Shown here in pieces: positions 1 to 6,127 of a stretch of 10,265 nucleotides of DNA. Positions within the stretch are counted from its first letter, which is position 1. Each line of letters starts with the position of its first letter. The stretch lies in the NCBI GenBank assembly GCA_023460175.1, contig JAEWRC010000237.1:1-10265 (forward strand), read 5' to 3'. Origin of the DNA: Actinomycetes bacterium. GTDB taxonomy: Bacteria; Actinomycetota; Actinomycetes; Mycobacteriales; Mycobacteriaceae. A program made the position numbers and the translations under genes. The notes beneath the pieces were generated by a model. It was not told the DNA's origin. It saw only the letters and a list, made by a program, of their open reading frames with translations, and ran no database searches.

Positions 1-693
1 GAGTTGGCCGCCGCCGCGCCCACCGTGCGCGACCTCGACGCTCAGGTCAGCGTGTGCCGGGCCTGCCCGCGGCTGGTGTCCTGGCGCGAGGAGGTCGCGG
101 TGGTCAAGCGGCGCTCGTTCGCCGATCAGCCGTACTGGGGCCGCCCGGTGCCCGCGTGGGGCTCAGCGCGGCCCCGGCTGCTGATCCTGGGCCTGGCCCC
201 GGCGGCCAACGGCGCCAACCGGACCGGGCGGATCTTCACCGGGGACCGCTCCGGCGATCAGCTGTTCGCCGCGCTGCACCGCGCCGGCCTGGTCAATCAG
301 CCGACCGCGGTGGACGCCGCGGACGGGTTGCGCGCCAACAAGATTCGTATCACCTCGCCGGTGCGCTGCGCCCCGCCTGGTAACGCGCCGACCCCGGCCG
401 AGCGCGTCACCTGTTCGCCGTGGCTGCTCGCGGAGTGGGCGATGATCTCCCGGCACGTCCGGGTGATCGTCACCTTGGGCGGGTTCGCCTGGCAGGTGGC
501 GCTGGGGCTGCTGGCCGGGCAGTTCGGCAAGCCCCGGCCGAAGTTCGGCCACGGCGCCGTCGTGGACCTGGCCTCCGGGCAGCAGCTGCTCGGCTGCTTC
601 CACCCCAGCCAGCAGAACATGTTCACCGGTCGGCTGACCCCGGCGATGCTCGACGACATCTTCACCGACGCCCGCCGCCGCGCCCGCATCTGA
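1..693 (+). CDS. udgB: Family 5 uracil-DNA glycosylase (UdgB), 5' end open
   Basis: This is a base-excision repair enzyme that removes uracil, and in this family also other deaminated or damaged bases such as hypoxanthine, from DNA. Numbered from a TTG at base 4, the protein has 229 residues. Motif A is GLAPAANGANRTG at about residues 63-75, which is the family 5 form lacking the catalytic Asp/Asn of classical UDGs. Motif B is HPSQQN at 200-205. Cysteines 18 and 21 (CRAC), 122 and 137 are placed as expected for the four ligands of the 4Fe-4S cluster typical of family 4/5 UDGs. The reading frame is open to base 1, so the true start may lie upstream; TTG at 4 is only the first visible option. 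The stop TGA at 691-693 is followed within 8 bases by a strong stem-loop. It corresponds to M. tuberculosis Rv1259 by motif and by neighbourhood. Family identity is very secure; the N-terminus is not. Confidence 0.93.
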   Translation, partial: ELAAAAPTVRDLDAQVSVCRACPRLVSWREEVAVVKRRSFADQPYWGRPVPAWGSARPRLLILGLAPAANGANRTGRIFTGDRSGDQLFAALHRAGLVNQPTAVDAADGLRANKIRITSPVRCAPPGNAPTPAERVTCSPWLLAEWAMISRHVRVIVTLGGFAWQVALGLLAGQFGKPRPKFGHGAVVDLASGQQLLGCFHPSQQNMFTGRLTPAMLDDIFTDARRRARI

Positions 694-701
694 GTGATTT
701 C

Positions 702-738
702 GGCGTGATCTCCCACGGTCAGCGTGTGAGATCACGCC
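702..738. terminator. Near-perfect 16-bp inverted repeat, likely terminator hairpin or dispersed palindrome
   Basis: The left arm GGCGTGATCTCCCACG (702-717) and right arm CGTGTGAGATCACGCC (723-738) are complementary at 15 of 16 positions around a 5-base loop, GTCAG. It lies 8 bases after the udgB stop and 41 bases before the next start. There is no T-tract after it, which is common for actinobacterial terminator-like hairpins. The arms are less G+C-extreme than the coding DNA around them and contain GTGATCTC/GAGATCAC, so it could instead be one copy of a genomic palindromic repeat or a protein-binding operator. The inverted repeat itself is certain; its function is inferred. Confidence 0.6.
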
Positions 739-779
739 CAACTCGGAAGCAAACCGGGGCCCGCGGCGTTGGGAGAGCT

Positions 780-1829
780 ATGCGGCTCTCTGTCCTCGAC
801 CTCGTTCCCGTCCGTAGCGACCAGTCCACGTCCGATGCGCTGGCGGCCACGGTGCGGTTGGCGCAGGCCGCCGATCAGCTGGGTTACACCCGCTACTGGG
901 TGGCCGAACACCACAACATGCCCGCGGTGGCCGCCACCAGCCCGCCGGTGCTGCTCGCCTACCTGGCCGCCCAGACCAGCCACATTCGGCTGGGTTCCGG
1001 CGGCGTCATGCTGCCCAACCACGCGCCGCTGGCCGTCGCCGAGCAGTTCGCGCTGCTGGAGGCCGCCGCGCCCGGCCGCATCGACCTGGGGTTGGGCCGC
1101 GCGCCGGGCAGCGATCCGGTGACCTCCGTCGCGCTGCGCGGGCCCGCCGGCCGCGACGACTCCGACATCCAGAACTTCCCGCAGTACCTCGACGAGGTCG
1201 CGGCCATGATGAGCCCCACCGGGGTCCGCGTCGAGCTGCCCGCGCATCTGGGCCTGCCCGACTACATCCTCAAGGCCACCCCCGAGGCCGTCGGCGAACC
1301 GCGGCTGTGGCTGCTGGGGTCCTCGATGTACTCGGCGCACCTGGCCGCGGCCAAGGGCCTGCCCTACGTCTTCGCCCACCACTTCTCCGGGCAGGGCACC
1401 GCCGAGGCCCTGGAGATCTACCGCAGCGAATTCCAGCCCAGCGCGCTGACCGCCGAGCCGGTGACCTTCCTGACCGTCAACGCCTCGGTGGCCGCCACCC
1501 GCGAGGAGGCCGAGGCCCTGCTGCTGCCGCAGCTGCAGATGATGGCCCGGCTGCGCACCGGGCAGCCGTTGCGCGCGCTGGATCTGGTCGAGGACGCCGA
1601 GGCCCAGCCGTCCACCCTCCAGGAGGAGGCCATCATCACCGCCGGCCGGTCCAAGAGCATCGTCGGCACCCCGGCCGAGGCCGCCGAGCAGGTGCGCGCG
1701 CTGGCCGAGCAGTTCGGGGTCGACGAGGTGATGGTCAACCCGGTGGCCTCGGCGCGGCGGGGCACCGACCCGGCCACCGCCCCGGCCCGGGTGACGACGG
1801 TCGAACTGCTGGCCAAGGAACTGTTCTGA
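780..1829 (+). CDS. LLM-class flavin-dependent oxidoreductase (luciferase-like, MsnO8/YhbW type)
   Basis: This 349-residue TIM-barrel enzyme belongs to the bacterial luciferase-like monooxygenase superfamily, whose members use reduced FMN (some use F420) to oxidise small organic substrates. Diagnostic segments are WVAEHHNMP at about residues 40-48, an LGSGGVMLPNHAPL strand-loop at 71-84, and GRIDLGLGRAPG at 99-110, all typical of the group 1 luciferase-family oxidoreductases that include E. coli YhbW. The length fits the family. The ATG at 780 is preceded by GGGAGA (771-776), a short-spaced Shine-Dalgarno site, and the family-typical N-terminus MRLSVLDLVPV begins there; the open frame upstream of 780 is only read-through over udgB and the palindrome. 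The stop lies 12 bases from the stop of the convergent Ddn-like gene. The physiological substrate cannot be read from sequence, and FMN rather than F420 is the likelier cofactor for this subgroup. Confidence 0.9.
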   Translation: MRLSVLDLVPVRSDQSTSDALAATVRLAQAADQLGYTRYWVAEHHNMPAVAATSPPVLLAYLAAQTSHIRLGSGGVMLPNHAPLAVAEQFALLEAAAPGRIDLGLGRAPGSDPVTSVALRGPAGRDDSDIQNFPQYLDEVAAMMSPTGVRVELPAHLGLPDYILKATPEAVGEPRLWLLGSSMYSAHLAAAKGLPYVFAHHFSGQGTAEALEIYRSEFQPSALTAEPVTFLTVNASVAATREEAEALLLPQLQMMARLRTGQPLRALDLVEDAEAQPSTLQEEAIITAGRSKSIVGTPAEAAEQVRALAEQFGVDEVMVNPVASARRGTDPATAPARVTTVELLAKELF

Positions 1830-1841
1830 GCCAGGGCGACG

Positions 1842-2282
1842 TCAGGGCGTCAGGACCACGATCGGGATCGGCCTGCTCGTGCGCCTCTGGTACTCGCGGT
1901 ACATGTCGCGGTTGTTGCCGTTGACGACCTCCCACAGCCGCGCGTAGTCGGGGTCGTCCGGCAACACGATGCGGGAGGTCACGCCGAAACGCCGCCGCCC
2001 GACGTTGATCTCCACCTGCGGCTGCTTCTTCAGGTTGAAGTACCAGCCGGGTGCCTTGGGACTGCCGCCGCGGGAGGCCACCACCAGATAGCTGTTGCCG
2101 TCGTTGGCGTAGCTCAGCGAGGTGGTGCGCGGCCGCCCGGTCTTGGCGCCCACGGTGTGCAGCAGCAACGCCGAGGCGAACCCGGGCAGACGGTGCCCGA
2201 TCCAGCCGCGGCTCTTCTGGTAGACCGTGTCGTGCACACCGAGGAACAGGACCAGATACTTCTCCAGGCTGGTTTGGTTCAT
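1842..2282 (-). CDS. Ddn-like F420(deazaflavin)-dependent nitroreductase family protein
   Basis: This 146-residue protein has the split beta-barrel fold of the deazaflavin-dependent nitroreductase family (F420H(2)-dependent reductases/quinone reductases; the prototype is M. tuberculosis Ddn, which activates nitroimidazole drugs). Family marks are LLLHTVGAKTGRPRTTSL at about 39-56, ASRGGSPKAPGWYFNL at 69-84, an NV-type strand near 93-94, and a C-terminal tyrosine-bearing helix (Y128, Y131). By position it matches Rv1261c. Such enzymes are thought to reduce quinones or other electrophiles with F420H(2). The ATG at 2282 lies only 4 bases after the HIT stop and has no good Shine-Dalgarno site or -10 box of its own, so it is likely the last gene of the VOC-HIT-Ddn operon, translated by coupling. 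It ends 12 bases from the convergent LLM gene. Nitro-drug activation by this paralogue is not implied. Confidence 0.9.
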   Translation of the reverse strand: MNQTSLEKYLVLFLGVHDTVYQKSRGWIGHRLPGFASALLLHTVGAKTGRPRTTSLSYANDGNSYLVVASRGGSPKAPGWYFNLKKQPQVEINVGRRRFGVTSRIVLPDDPDYARLWEVVNGNNRDMYREYQRRTSRPIPIVVLTP

Positions 2283-2286
2283 TCGT

Positions 2287-2712
2287 TCAGTCTGGCAGTT
2301 GGGCCAGGGCCTCCCGCAGGATCTGCGCGGTCGCCTCGCGGTCCGGGTCGCGGCGCACCACCAGTCCCTTGGCGAACGACAGCTTGTCGCCGTCCTGGCG
2401 CGGCGCCACGTGCAGGTGGATGTGGAAGACGCTTTGGAACGCGGCCTTGCCGTCGTTGATGACGACGTTGTTGCCGTCGGCGTGCAACCCGGAGGCGCGG
2501 GCGGCCAGGGCGATCCGCTGCCCGAGCCGCGCCATCCCGGCCACCGTGTCGGCCGGGGTGTCGGTCAGGTCGACGTGGTGGCGCCGGGGCAGCACCAGCG
2601 TGTGCCCCCGCACGATCGGCCGGATATCGAGGATGGCCACGAAGTCGTCGTCCTCGTGGACCCGGACCGCCGGGGCGGTGCCGGCCACGATGTCGCAGAA
2701 CACGCAAGACAT
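2287..2712 (-). CDS. HIT-family nucleotide hydrolase/transferase
   Basis: This 141-residue histidine-triad protein belongs to a family that hydrolyses AMP-linked substrates such as AMP-lysine, AMP-NH2 or dinucleoside polyphosphates. The triad HIHLHV sits at residues 97-102, and the middle His (H99) is the expected nucleophile. The upstream helper motif GKAAFQSV (88-95) and the RGHTLVLPRRH strand (35-45) are classic. Cys3 and Cys6 (SCVFCDI) form the usual N-terminal zinc half-site. I start at ATG 2712 because MSCVFCDI is the conserved family N-terminus; an earlier in-frame start at 2754 would overlap the VOC gene and add an unconserved tail. A TACCGT box lies 7 bases before this ATG, so it may also be transcribed as its own leaderless mRNA. 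It corresponds to M. tuberculosis Rv1262c. The substrate is unknown. Confidence 0.93.
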   Translation of the reverse strand: MSCVFCDIVAGTAPAVRVHEDDDFVAILDIRPIVRGHTLVLPRRHHVDLTDTPADTVAGMARLGQRIALAARASGLHADGNNVVINDGKAAFQSVFHIHLHVAPRQDGDKLSFAKGLVVRRDPDREATAQILREALAQLPD

Positions 2713-2719
2713 GCCCGCC

Positions 2720-2725
2720 ACGGTA
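2720..2725 (-). promoter_or_regulatory. Candidate -10 box of an internal promoter for the HIT gene
   Basis: On the minus strand TACCGT fits the mycobacterial SigA-type TANNNT -10. It is followed by exactly 7 bases (GGCGGGC) and then ATG at 2712, so transcription would start at about the start codon. There is no AGGAGG-type site. No convincing -35 is visible, which is usual in mycobacteria. It would lie in the 17-base spacer after the VOC stop, allowing HIT-Ddn expression apart from VOC. Confidence 0.45.
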
Positions 2726-2729
2726 GCGG

Positions 2730-3209
2730 TTAGGCCAGATTCTCCTGCGCCCACTGCGCCAGCCGCCGGTCGCGTTCGACCGCGTCGACGTCCTCCACCC
2801 GGGTCATCACCGTCCAGCGCAGGCCGAAGGGATCCAGCAGCGATGCGAACCGATCACCGGTGACGAACGTGTGCAGTTCCTCGCGAATGGTGGCGCCCGA
2901 CTGTCTGGCCCGCTCGACGACCGCGTCGACGTCGGGGCAGTACAGCGTCATCGACTGGGTGACGGTCTCCGATCGGTCCGGGGCGCGCAACCCGAACTGC
3001 GGATTCGGATCGCCCAGCTGCAGCCGGCCGTTCCCGAAATCCAGTTCGGCGTGGGCGATTACGGTGCCATCGCCGTCCGGGGCGGCCATCTTCTCGACCA
3101 GCTGCGCCCCGAACACCGAGGTGTAGAAGTCGATCGCGGCGGCGGCGCCCTCGATCACGAGGAACGGGGTGAGGCTGGTGTATCCGGCGGGAATGGGGGT
3201 AACGGTCAT
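2730..3209 (-). CDS. VOC-superfamily (glyoxalase/PhnB-like) protein
   Basis: This 159-residue single-domain protein belongs to the vicinal oxygen chelate superfamily (glyoxalase I, bleomycin-resistance, ring-cleavage dioxygenase fold) and is closest to the PhnB-like group. Visible landmarks are the PFLVIEGAAAAIDFYTSVFG opening strand-helix (15-34), the AHAELDFGNGRLQLGD strand pair (52-67), a second-repeat opening TQSMTLYCPDVDAVVERA (84-101), and the closing strand LLDPFGLRWTVMTRVED (124-140), which is the hallmark C-terminal segment. ATG 3209 is chosen because the conserved MTVTPIPAGYTSLTPFL opening starts there; the frame stays open far upstream only as read-through of other genes. It is divergent from an AraC-family regulator 27 bases away and is the first gene of the VOC-HIT-Ddn run. 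The regulator next door suggests an inducible role such as detoxification or small-molecule binding. The catalytic activity cannot be assigned. Confidence 0.88.
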   Translation of the reverse strand: MTVTPIPAGYTSLTPFLVIEGAAAAIDFYTSVFGAQLVEKMAAPDGDGTVIAHAELDFGNGRLQLGDPNPQFGLRAPDRSETVTQSMTLYCPDVDAVVERARQSGATIREELHTFVTGDRFASLLDPFGLRWTVMTRVEDVDAVERDRRLAQWAQENLA

Positions 3210-3223
3210 GCGCCCGAGTTTTC

Positions 3224-3229
3224 TAGGCT
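3224..3229 (+). promoter_or_regulatory. Candidate -10 box for a leaderless AraC-family regulator transcript
   Basis: TAGGCT matches the TANNNT -10 and is followed by 7 bases (GAGGGCC) before the GTG at 3237, putting the predicted transcription start at the start codon. It lies inside the 27-base gap shared with the divergent VOC gene, so control regions of both genes must overlap each other or the coding ends. On the minus strand, AAAACT at the same 7-base spacing from ATG 3209 is only a weak ANNNT match for the VOC gene. Confidence 0.45.
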
Positions 3230-3236
3230 GAGGGCC

Positions 3237-4079
3237 GTGTCGGATTGGAAAAGCGCGCCAGCCGTGCGACCGCAGCGCGGGGTGGTCGGTCGCGTCGGAT
3301 CGGCCGCGGCGTTCGACCTGCAGCGCTGGGCGCCGTCGCCGGAGGCCGCGGAGTTCGTCGAGCATTTCTGGTCGGTCAGCTGGGATCTGGCCGAGACGGA
3401 GTCGTTCGACAGCACGGTGATCACGTTCCCGGCCGTGCACCTCACCCACGAGTGGGGCGCCGACTCGCCGCGGCACGGCCACGCGCTGCCCGCCACCCTC
3501 ATCCACGGCGTGGTGCCGGAGGTGTTCACCACGACGATCCGGCGCCGCGGCCAGGTGGTCGGCGCGCGCTTTCGCGCGGGTGGGTTCGCCGCCCGCTTCG
3601 GCCGCGACGCCGCGCAGTACACCGGTCGCATTCTCGCGGTGGACGGCGAACTGTTCGGCGCGCCAGTGCAGCTGGCCGACGACCGCGCGCAGGCCGCCGC
3701 CCGGCTGGACGAGCTGATCGCGCAGCACGCGGCCGGGCCGGACCCGACCTATCGGGCGCTGAGCGTCCTGCTGGATCGCATGCGCGAGGACAACGATGTG
3801 CAGCGGGTGGCGCAGGTGATGGAACTGGCGCCGTGGAGTGCCCGCACCACGCAGCGCGTCTTCCGGCGTTACGTGGGCGTCCCCGCCAAATGGGTGCTCT
3901 GTCGGTACCGGTTGCAGCAGGCCGCGCTGGACATCGAGACCGAACCGGGCACGGATCTGGCCGACCTGGCGGCCCGGCTCGGCTGGTATGACCAGGCGCA
4001 TTTCACGAACGACTTCCGGACCATGCTGGGGTGCACCCCCGGTCAGTACGCGACGCGACACGGTCTGCTCGACGGATAA
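3237..4079 (+). CDS. AraC/XylS-family transcriptional regulator
   Basis: This 280-residue DNA-binding regulator has an N-terminal sensor-like domain (about 30-150, resembling the DUF6597 region found in such regulators) followed by a C-terminal AraC double helix-turn-helix. The first HTH covers about 186-219 (VAQVMELAPWSARTTQRVFRR) and the second about 240-271 (DLAARLGWYDQAHFTNDFRT, then GCTPGQY). The LGWYDQAHFTNDFR stretch is a typical AraC second recognition helix. Start choice: GTG 3237, because the frame upstream of it runs antisense through the VOC gene without conserved character, and a TANNNT box is correctly placed for a leaderless GTG. The divergent VOC gene is the obvious target, together with autoregulation. 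The ligand is unknown. It stops 18 bases before the amidase start, but the amidase seems to have its own promoter. Confidence 0.88.
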   Translation: MSDWKSAPAVRPQRGVVGRVGSAAAFDLQRWAPSPEAAEFVEHFWSVSWDLAETESFDSTVITFPAVHLTHEWGADSPRHGHALPATLIHGVVPEVFTTTIRRRGQVVGARFRAGGFAARFGRDAAQYTGRILAVDGELFGAPVQLADDRAQAAARLDELIAQHAAGPDPTYRALSVLLDRMREDNDVQRVAQVMELAPWSARTTQRVFRRYVGVPAKWVLCRYRLQQAALDIETEPGTDLADLAARLGWYDQAHFTNDFRTMLGCTPGQYATRHGLLDG

Positions 4080-4085
4080 AGTCGA

Positions 4086-4091
4086 TATCCT
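4086..4091 (+). promoter_or_regulatory. Candidate -10 box for a leaderless amidase transcript
   Basis: TATCCT is a good TANNNT match placed 6 bases before ATG 4098, so the predicted transcription start is the A of the start codon. No Shine-Dalgarno-like purine run precedes the ATG (the bases are GCGGTC). It lies in the 18-base spacer after the AraC stop. No clear -35 element was seen. Confidence 0.5.
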
Positions 4092-4097
4092 GCGGTC

Positions 4098-5495
4098 ATG
4101 GACTCCATCGAGCTGGCGTTCGCCGGTGCCGCCGAACAGGCCCGCCTGCTCGCCGCGGGCACCGTGACCGCGCCCGCGCTCACCGACCTGTACCTGGAAC
4201 GCATCGCCCGGATTGATCCCGAACTGCGTTCGTACCGCGTGGTTTTCGCCGATGCCGCCCGCCGGCAGGCCGCGGCGGCCCAGGAGCGTCTCGACGCCGG
4301 TGAGCGGTTGCCGCTGCTCGGGGTGCCGGTCGCGGTGAAGGACGATGTCGACGTCGCCGAGGCCACCACCACCTACGGCAGTTCCGCCCACGGCCCCGCG
4401 CCGACGAAGGACGCCGAGGTGATCCGGCTGCTGCGCGAGGCCGGCGCGGTGATCCTCGGCAAGACCGCGGTCCCGGAGATGATGATCTGGCCGTTCACCG
4501 AGACCGTGACGTTCGGGGCCACGCACAACCCGTGGGACATCTCCTACACCCCGGGCGGCAGCAGCGGCGGCAGCGCGGCCGCGGTGGCCGCGGGCCTGGC
4601 GCCCATGGCGCTGGGTTCCGACGGGGCCGGCTCCATCCGCATCCCGGCCAGCTGGTGCGGGCTGTTCGGGATCAAGCCGCAGCGCGACCGGGTGCCGCTG
4701 GCCCCGCACGACGACGCGTGGTGCGGCATGGTCAGCAACGGTCCGCTGACCCGTACCGTCGAGGACGCGGCGCTGTTCCTCGACGTCACCTGCGACAAGT
4801 CGATGCCCGGCCCCGAGGGCGGGTTCGTCGGCGCGGCGTCGCGGCCCCCGAACCGGCTGCGAATCGCGTTGACCACCAAGGTTCCTCCGCTGGTGACGGC
4901 CCGGGTCAGCGCCGAGCACGCCGCCGCGGTCCACCAGGCCGGCCGGCTGCTGCGCGAACTCGGCCACGACGTGGTGTTCCGCGATATCGACTACCCGCGC
5001 ACCGCGGTGTACGGGCAGGTGTTGCCGCGGTATCTGCGGGGCATCTACGACGACGTGCGGGTGCTGCCGCATCAGGAGCGCCTCGATTCCCGCACGCGCG
5101 GGATGGCCCGGATCGGCCGGCTGTTCTCCGACGCCCGGATCGCCAAGATCCGCGCGGCCGAGGCGGAATTCGCCGCTCGGGTGCAGGCCATCTTCGACGA
5201 CGTGGACGTGGTGATCACACCGGGTACGGCCACCGGACCGTCGCGGGTGGGGGCCTACCGCCGCCTCGGTGCGGTCTCCACCCTGGCCCTGGTGGTGGCG
5301 CGGGTGCCGTTCCAGGCGGCGTTCAACGCGACGGGTCAGCCCGTCGCGGTGGTGCCTTGGGGTCTGGACCGCGCCGGGTTGCCATTGTCGATCCAGTTGG
5401 TGGGCAGGCCCTTTGACGAGGCGACGCTGTTGTCGCTGGCCGCCGAGATCGAGGCCGACCGCCCGTGGGCCGACCGCCGCCCCGCCCTCAGCTGA
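4098..5495 (+). CDS. amiB2: Amidase-signature family hydrolase (AmiB2-like)
   Basis: This 465-residue enzyme has the amidase-signature fold and hydrolyses carboxamides to acid plus ammonia. The Ser-cisSer-Lys triad is complete: Lys81 in VAVKDDVDV, cis-Ser155 in TPGGSSGGSAAA, and nucleophile Ser179 in GSDGAGSIRIPAS; the 24-residue Ser-Ser distance is the family norm. The glycine-rich signature is followed by the usual CGLFGIKPQRDRVP segment. The C-terminal half carries the expected FNATGQPVAVVPWG and LPLSIQLVGRPFDEATLL segments, so the protein is full length. By content and neighbours it matches M. tuberculosis amiB2 (Rv1263). The start at ATG 4098 is supported by a leaderless-type -10. No GatB or GatA partner genes are nearby, so a role in tRNA amidation is unlikely. 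The substrate is unknown; simple aliphatic or aromatic amides are likely from the family. It is followed by a large stem-loop and a convergent gene. Confidence 0.92.
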   Translation: MDSIELAFAGAAEQARLLAAGTVTAPALTDLYLERIARIDPELRSYRVVFADAARRQAAAAQERLDAGERLPLLGVPVAVKDDVDVAEATTTYGSSAHGPAPTKDAEVIRLLREAGAVILGKTAVPEMMIWPFTETVTFGATHNPWDISYTPGGSSGGSAAAVAAGLAPMALGSDGAGSIRIPASWCGLFGIKPQRDRVPLAPHDDAWCGMVSNGPLTRTVEDAALFLDVTCDKSMPGPEGGFVGAASRPPNRLRIALTTKVPPLVTARVSAEHAAAVHQAGRLLRELGHDVVFRDIDYPRTAVYGQVLPRYLRGIYDDVRVLPHQERLDSRTRGMARIGRLFSDARIAKIRAAEAEFAARVQAIFDDVDVVITPGTATGPSRVGAYRRLGAVSTLALVVARVPFQAAFNATGQPVAVVPWGLDRAGLPLSIQLVGRPFDEATLLSLAAEIEADRPWADRRPALS

Positions 5496-5515
5496 CCCAC
5501 CCCCCTCCCATCCCA

Positions 5516-5579
5516 GCGCGAAGGTGCGCGTCCGCGGCCGACACGCCGCAGAATTCCCGTGGTCTGCGCACCCTCGCGC
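5516..5579. terminator. Long imperfect stem-loop between convergent genes, likely bidirectional terminator or dispersed repeat
   Basis: The outer arms GCGCGAAGGTGCGC (5516-5529) and GCGCACCCTCGCGC (5566-5579) pair at 13 of 14 positions. After a small internal loop, CCGCGG (5532-5537) and CCGTGG (5557-5562) pair again, with one G-T wobble. The element fills most of the 94 bases between the amidase stop (5495) and the stop of the convergent glycosylase (5590). No T-tract flanks it. Such a structure between convergent genes fits a two-way terminator. An alternative smaller hairpin, GCGGC-CGACAC-GCCGC (5534-5549), could form in the middle. It might also be a copy of a genomic repeat family, which cannot be tested from one copy. 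Confidence 0.55.
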
Positions 5580-5589
5580 CAGGAAAACC

Positions 5590-6096
5590 TCAGCCGAGCA
5601 CCGCCGTCCGCCACGCCGCCAGCTTCGTCTCGAACGCCACGGTGTGCGCCGGGCTCGTCGACGGCAACCGCGCATACGTCACGTCCGCGGTCACCGACAC
5701 CAGGCGGCGGTAGTTCGCCTCGGCCGCACCGCCGGTGAAGAACACCCGCTCGATCGTCGGATGCGAGGCGTAGAACGCGGCAAAGTCGTTGGCCACCATG
5801 CTGTCTCGCTCGACGGAGGAATCCAGGCTGCCGGGTCGACGGCAGAACGCCAACACATCCCAGACCGCGTAGCCGGCGGCCATCAGCGCCGCGGCGCGCT
5901 GTTCGTAAGGTGCGGCGGCGTCGAACCCGCACAGCCGGGCCATGATCGGCCAGAACGCGTTGCGCGGATTACCGTAGTACTGCTGGCGCTGCAGCGACAG
6001 CACGCTGGGCGCATTACCCAGGAACAGCACCCGCGCGCCGGGGCGCACCAGCGGGGCGAAACCCACCACTTCTGGTCCGCGCACCGATTTCGACAT
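5590..6096 (-). CDS. UDG-superfamily family 6-like DNA glycosylase (hypoxanthine/deoxyinosine type)
   Basis: This 168-residue protein belongs to the uracil-DNA glycosylase superfamily and is most like the hypoxanthine-DNA glycosylase group (family 6), which removes the adenine-deamination product hypoxanthine. Motif 1 region: LFLGNAPSVLSLQRQQYYG (25-42) followed by NPRNAFW (43-49), where N46 aligns with the Asn considered catalytic in that group. The second motif, RLPSTSPAH (143-151), is diagnostic. AVWDVLAFCRRPGSLDSS (77-94) is the expected middle segment. There are no Fe-S cysteines, unlike UdgB. ATG 6096 is chosen (MSKSVRG), giving a 31-base gap to the divergent cyclase start; ATG 6108 would add four residues. 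It ends just inside the convergent stem-loop region. Odd point: a usual His in YYGHP is Asn43 here. The base specificity is inferred only. Confidence 0.85.
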   Translation of the reverse strand: MSKSVRGPEVVGFAPLVRPGARVLFLGNAPSVLSLQRQQYYGNPRNAFWPIMARLCGFDAAAPYEQRAAALMAAGYAVWDVLAFCRRPGSLDSSVERDSMVANDFAAFYASHPTIERVFFTGGAAEANYRRLVSVTADVTYARLPSTSPAHTVAFETKLAAWRTAVLG

Positions 6097-6120
6097 CCCC
6101 GAAATCATGCACGGTACGTT
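6090..6120 (+). promoter_or_regulatory. Candidate promoter for the adenylyl cyclase (leaderless type)
   Basis: TACGTT at 6115-6120 is a TANNNT -10 followed by 7 bases (GAGCACT) and GTG at 6128. TCGACA at 6090-6095 matches five of six bases of a TTGACA -35, although the 19-base spacing is slightly long. The divergent glycosylase start codon lies inside the same stretch, and on the minus strand TACCGT (6111-6116) overlaps the plus-strand -10, so the two genes may have back-to-back competing promoters. Confidence 0.45.
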
Positions 6121-6127
6121 GAGCACT

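Noticed and set aside
420..779. Upstream extension of the LLM oxidoreductase frame
   Set aside because: It overlaps udgB in another frame and crosses the palindrome; the family N-terminus and Shine-Dalgarno site begin at 780.
2227..2733. Plus-strand frame opposite the HIT gene
   Set aside because: It is a shadow frame with no recognisable domain, opposite an intact histidine-triad protein.
2713..2754. Upstream start for the HIT protein
   Set aside because: It would overlap the VOC gene and add residues not seen before the conserved MSCVFCDI start.
3210..5675. A very long minus-strand open frame continuous with the VOC gene
   Set aside because: It runs antisense to AraC and the amidase, is rich in Arg/Gly/His/Gln repeats typical of G+C-rich shadow frames, and has no domain; only its last 159 codons (VOC) are real.
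6107..6127. ATG 6107 as the cyclase start
   Set aside because: It is possible, but it overlaps the ATG at 6108 on the other strand, has no Shine-Dalgarno site, and the -10 box favours GTG 6128; kept as an alternative only.
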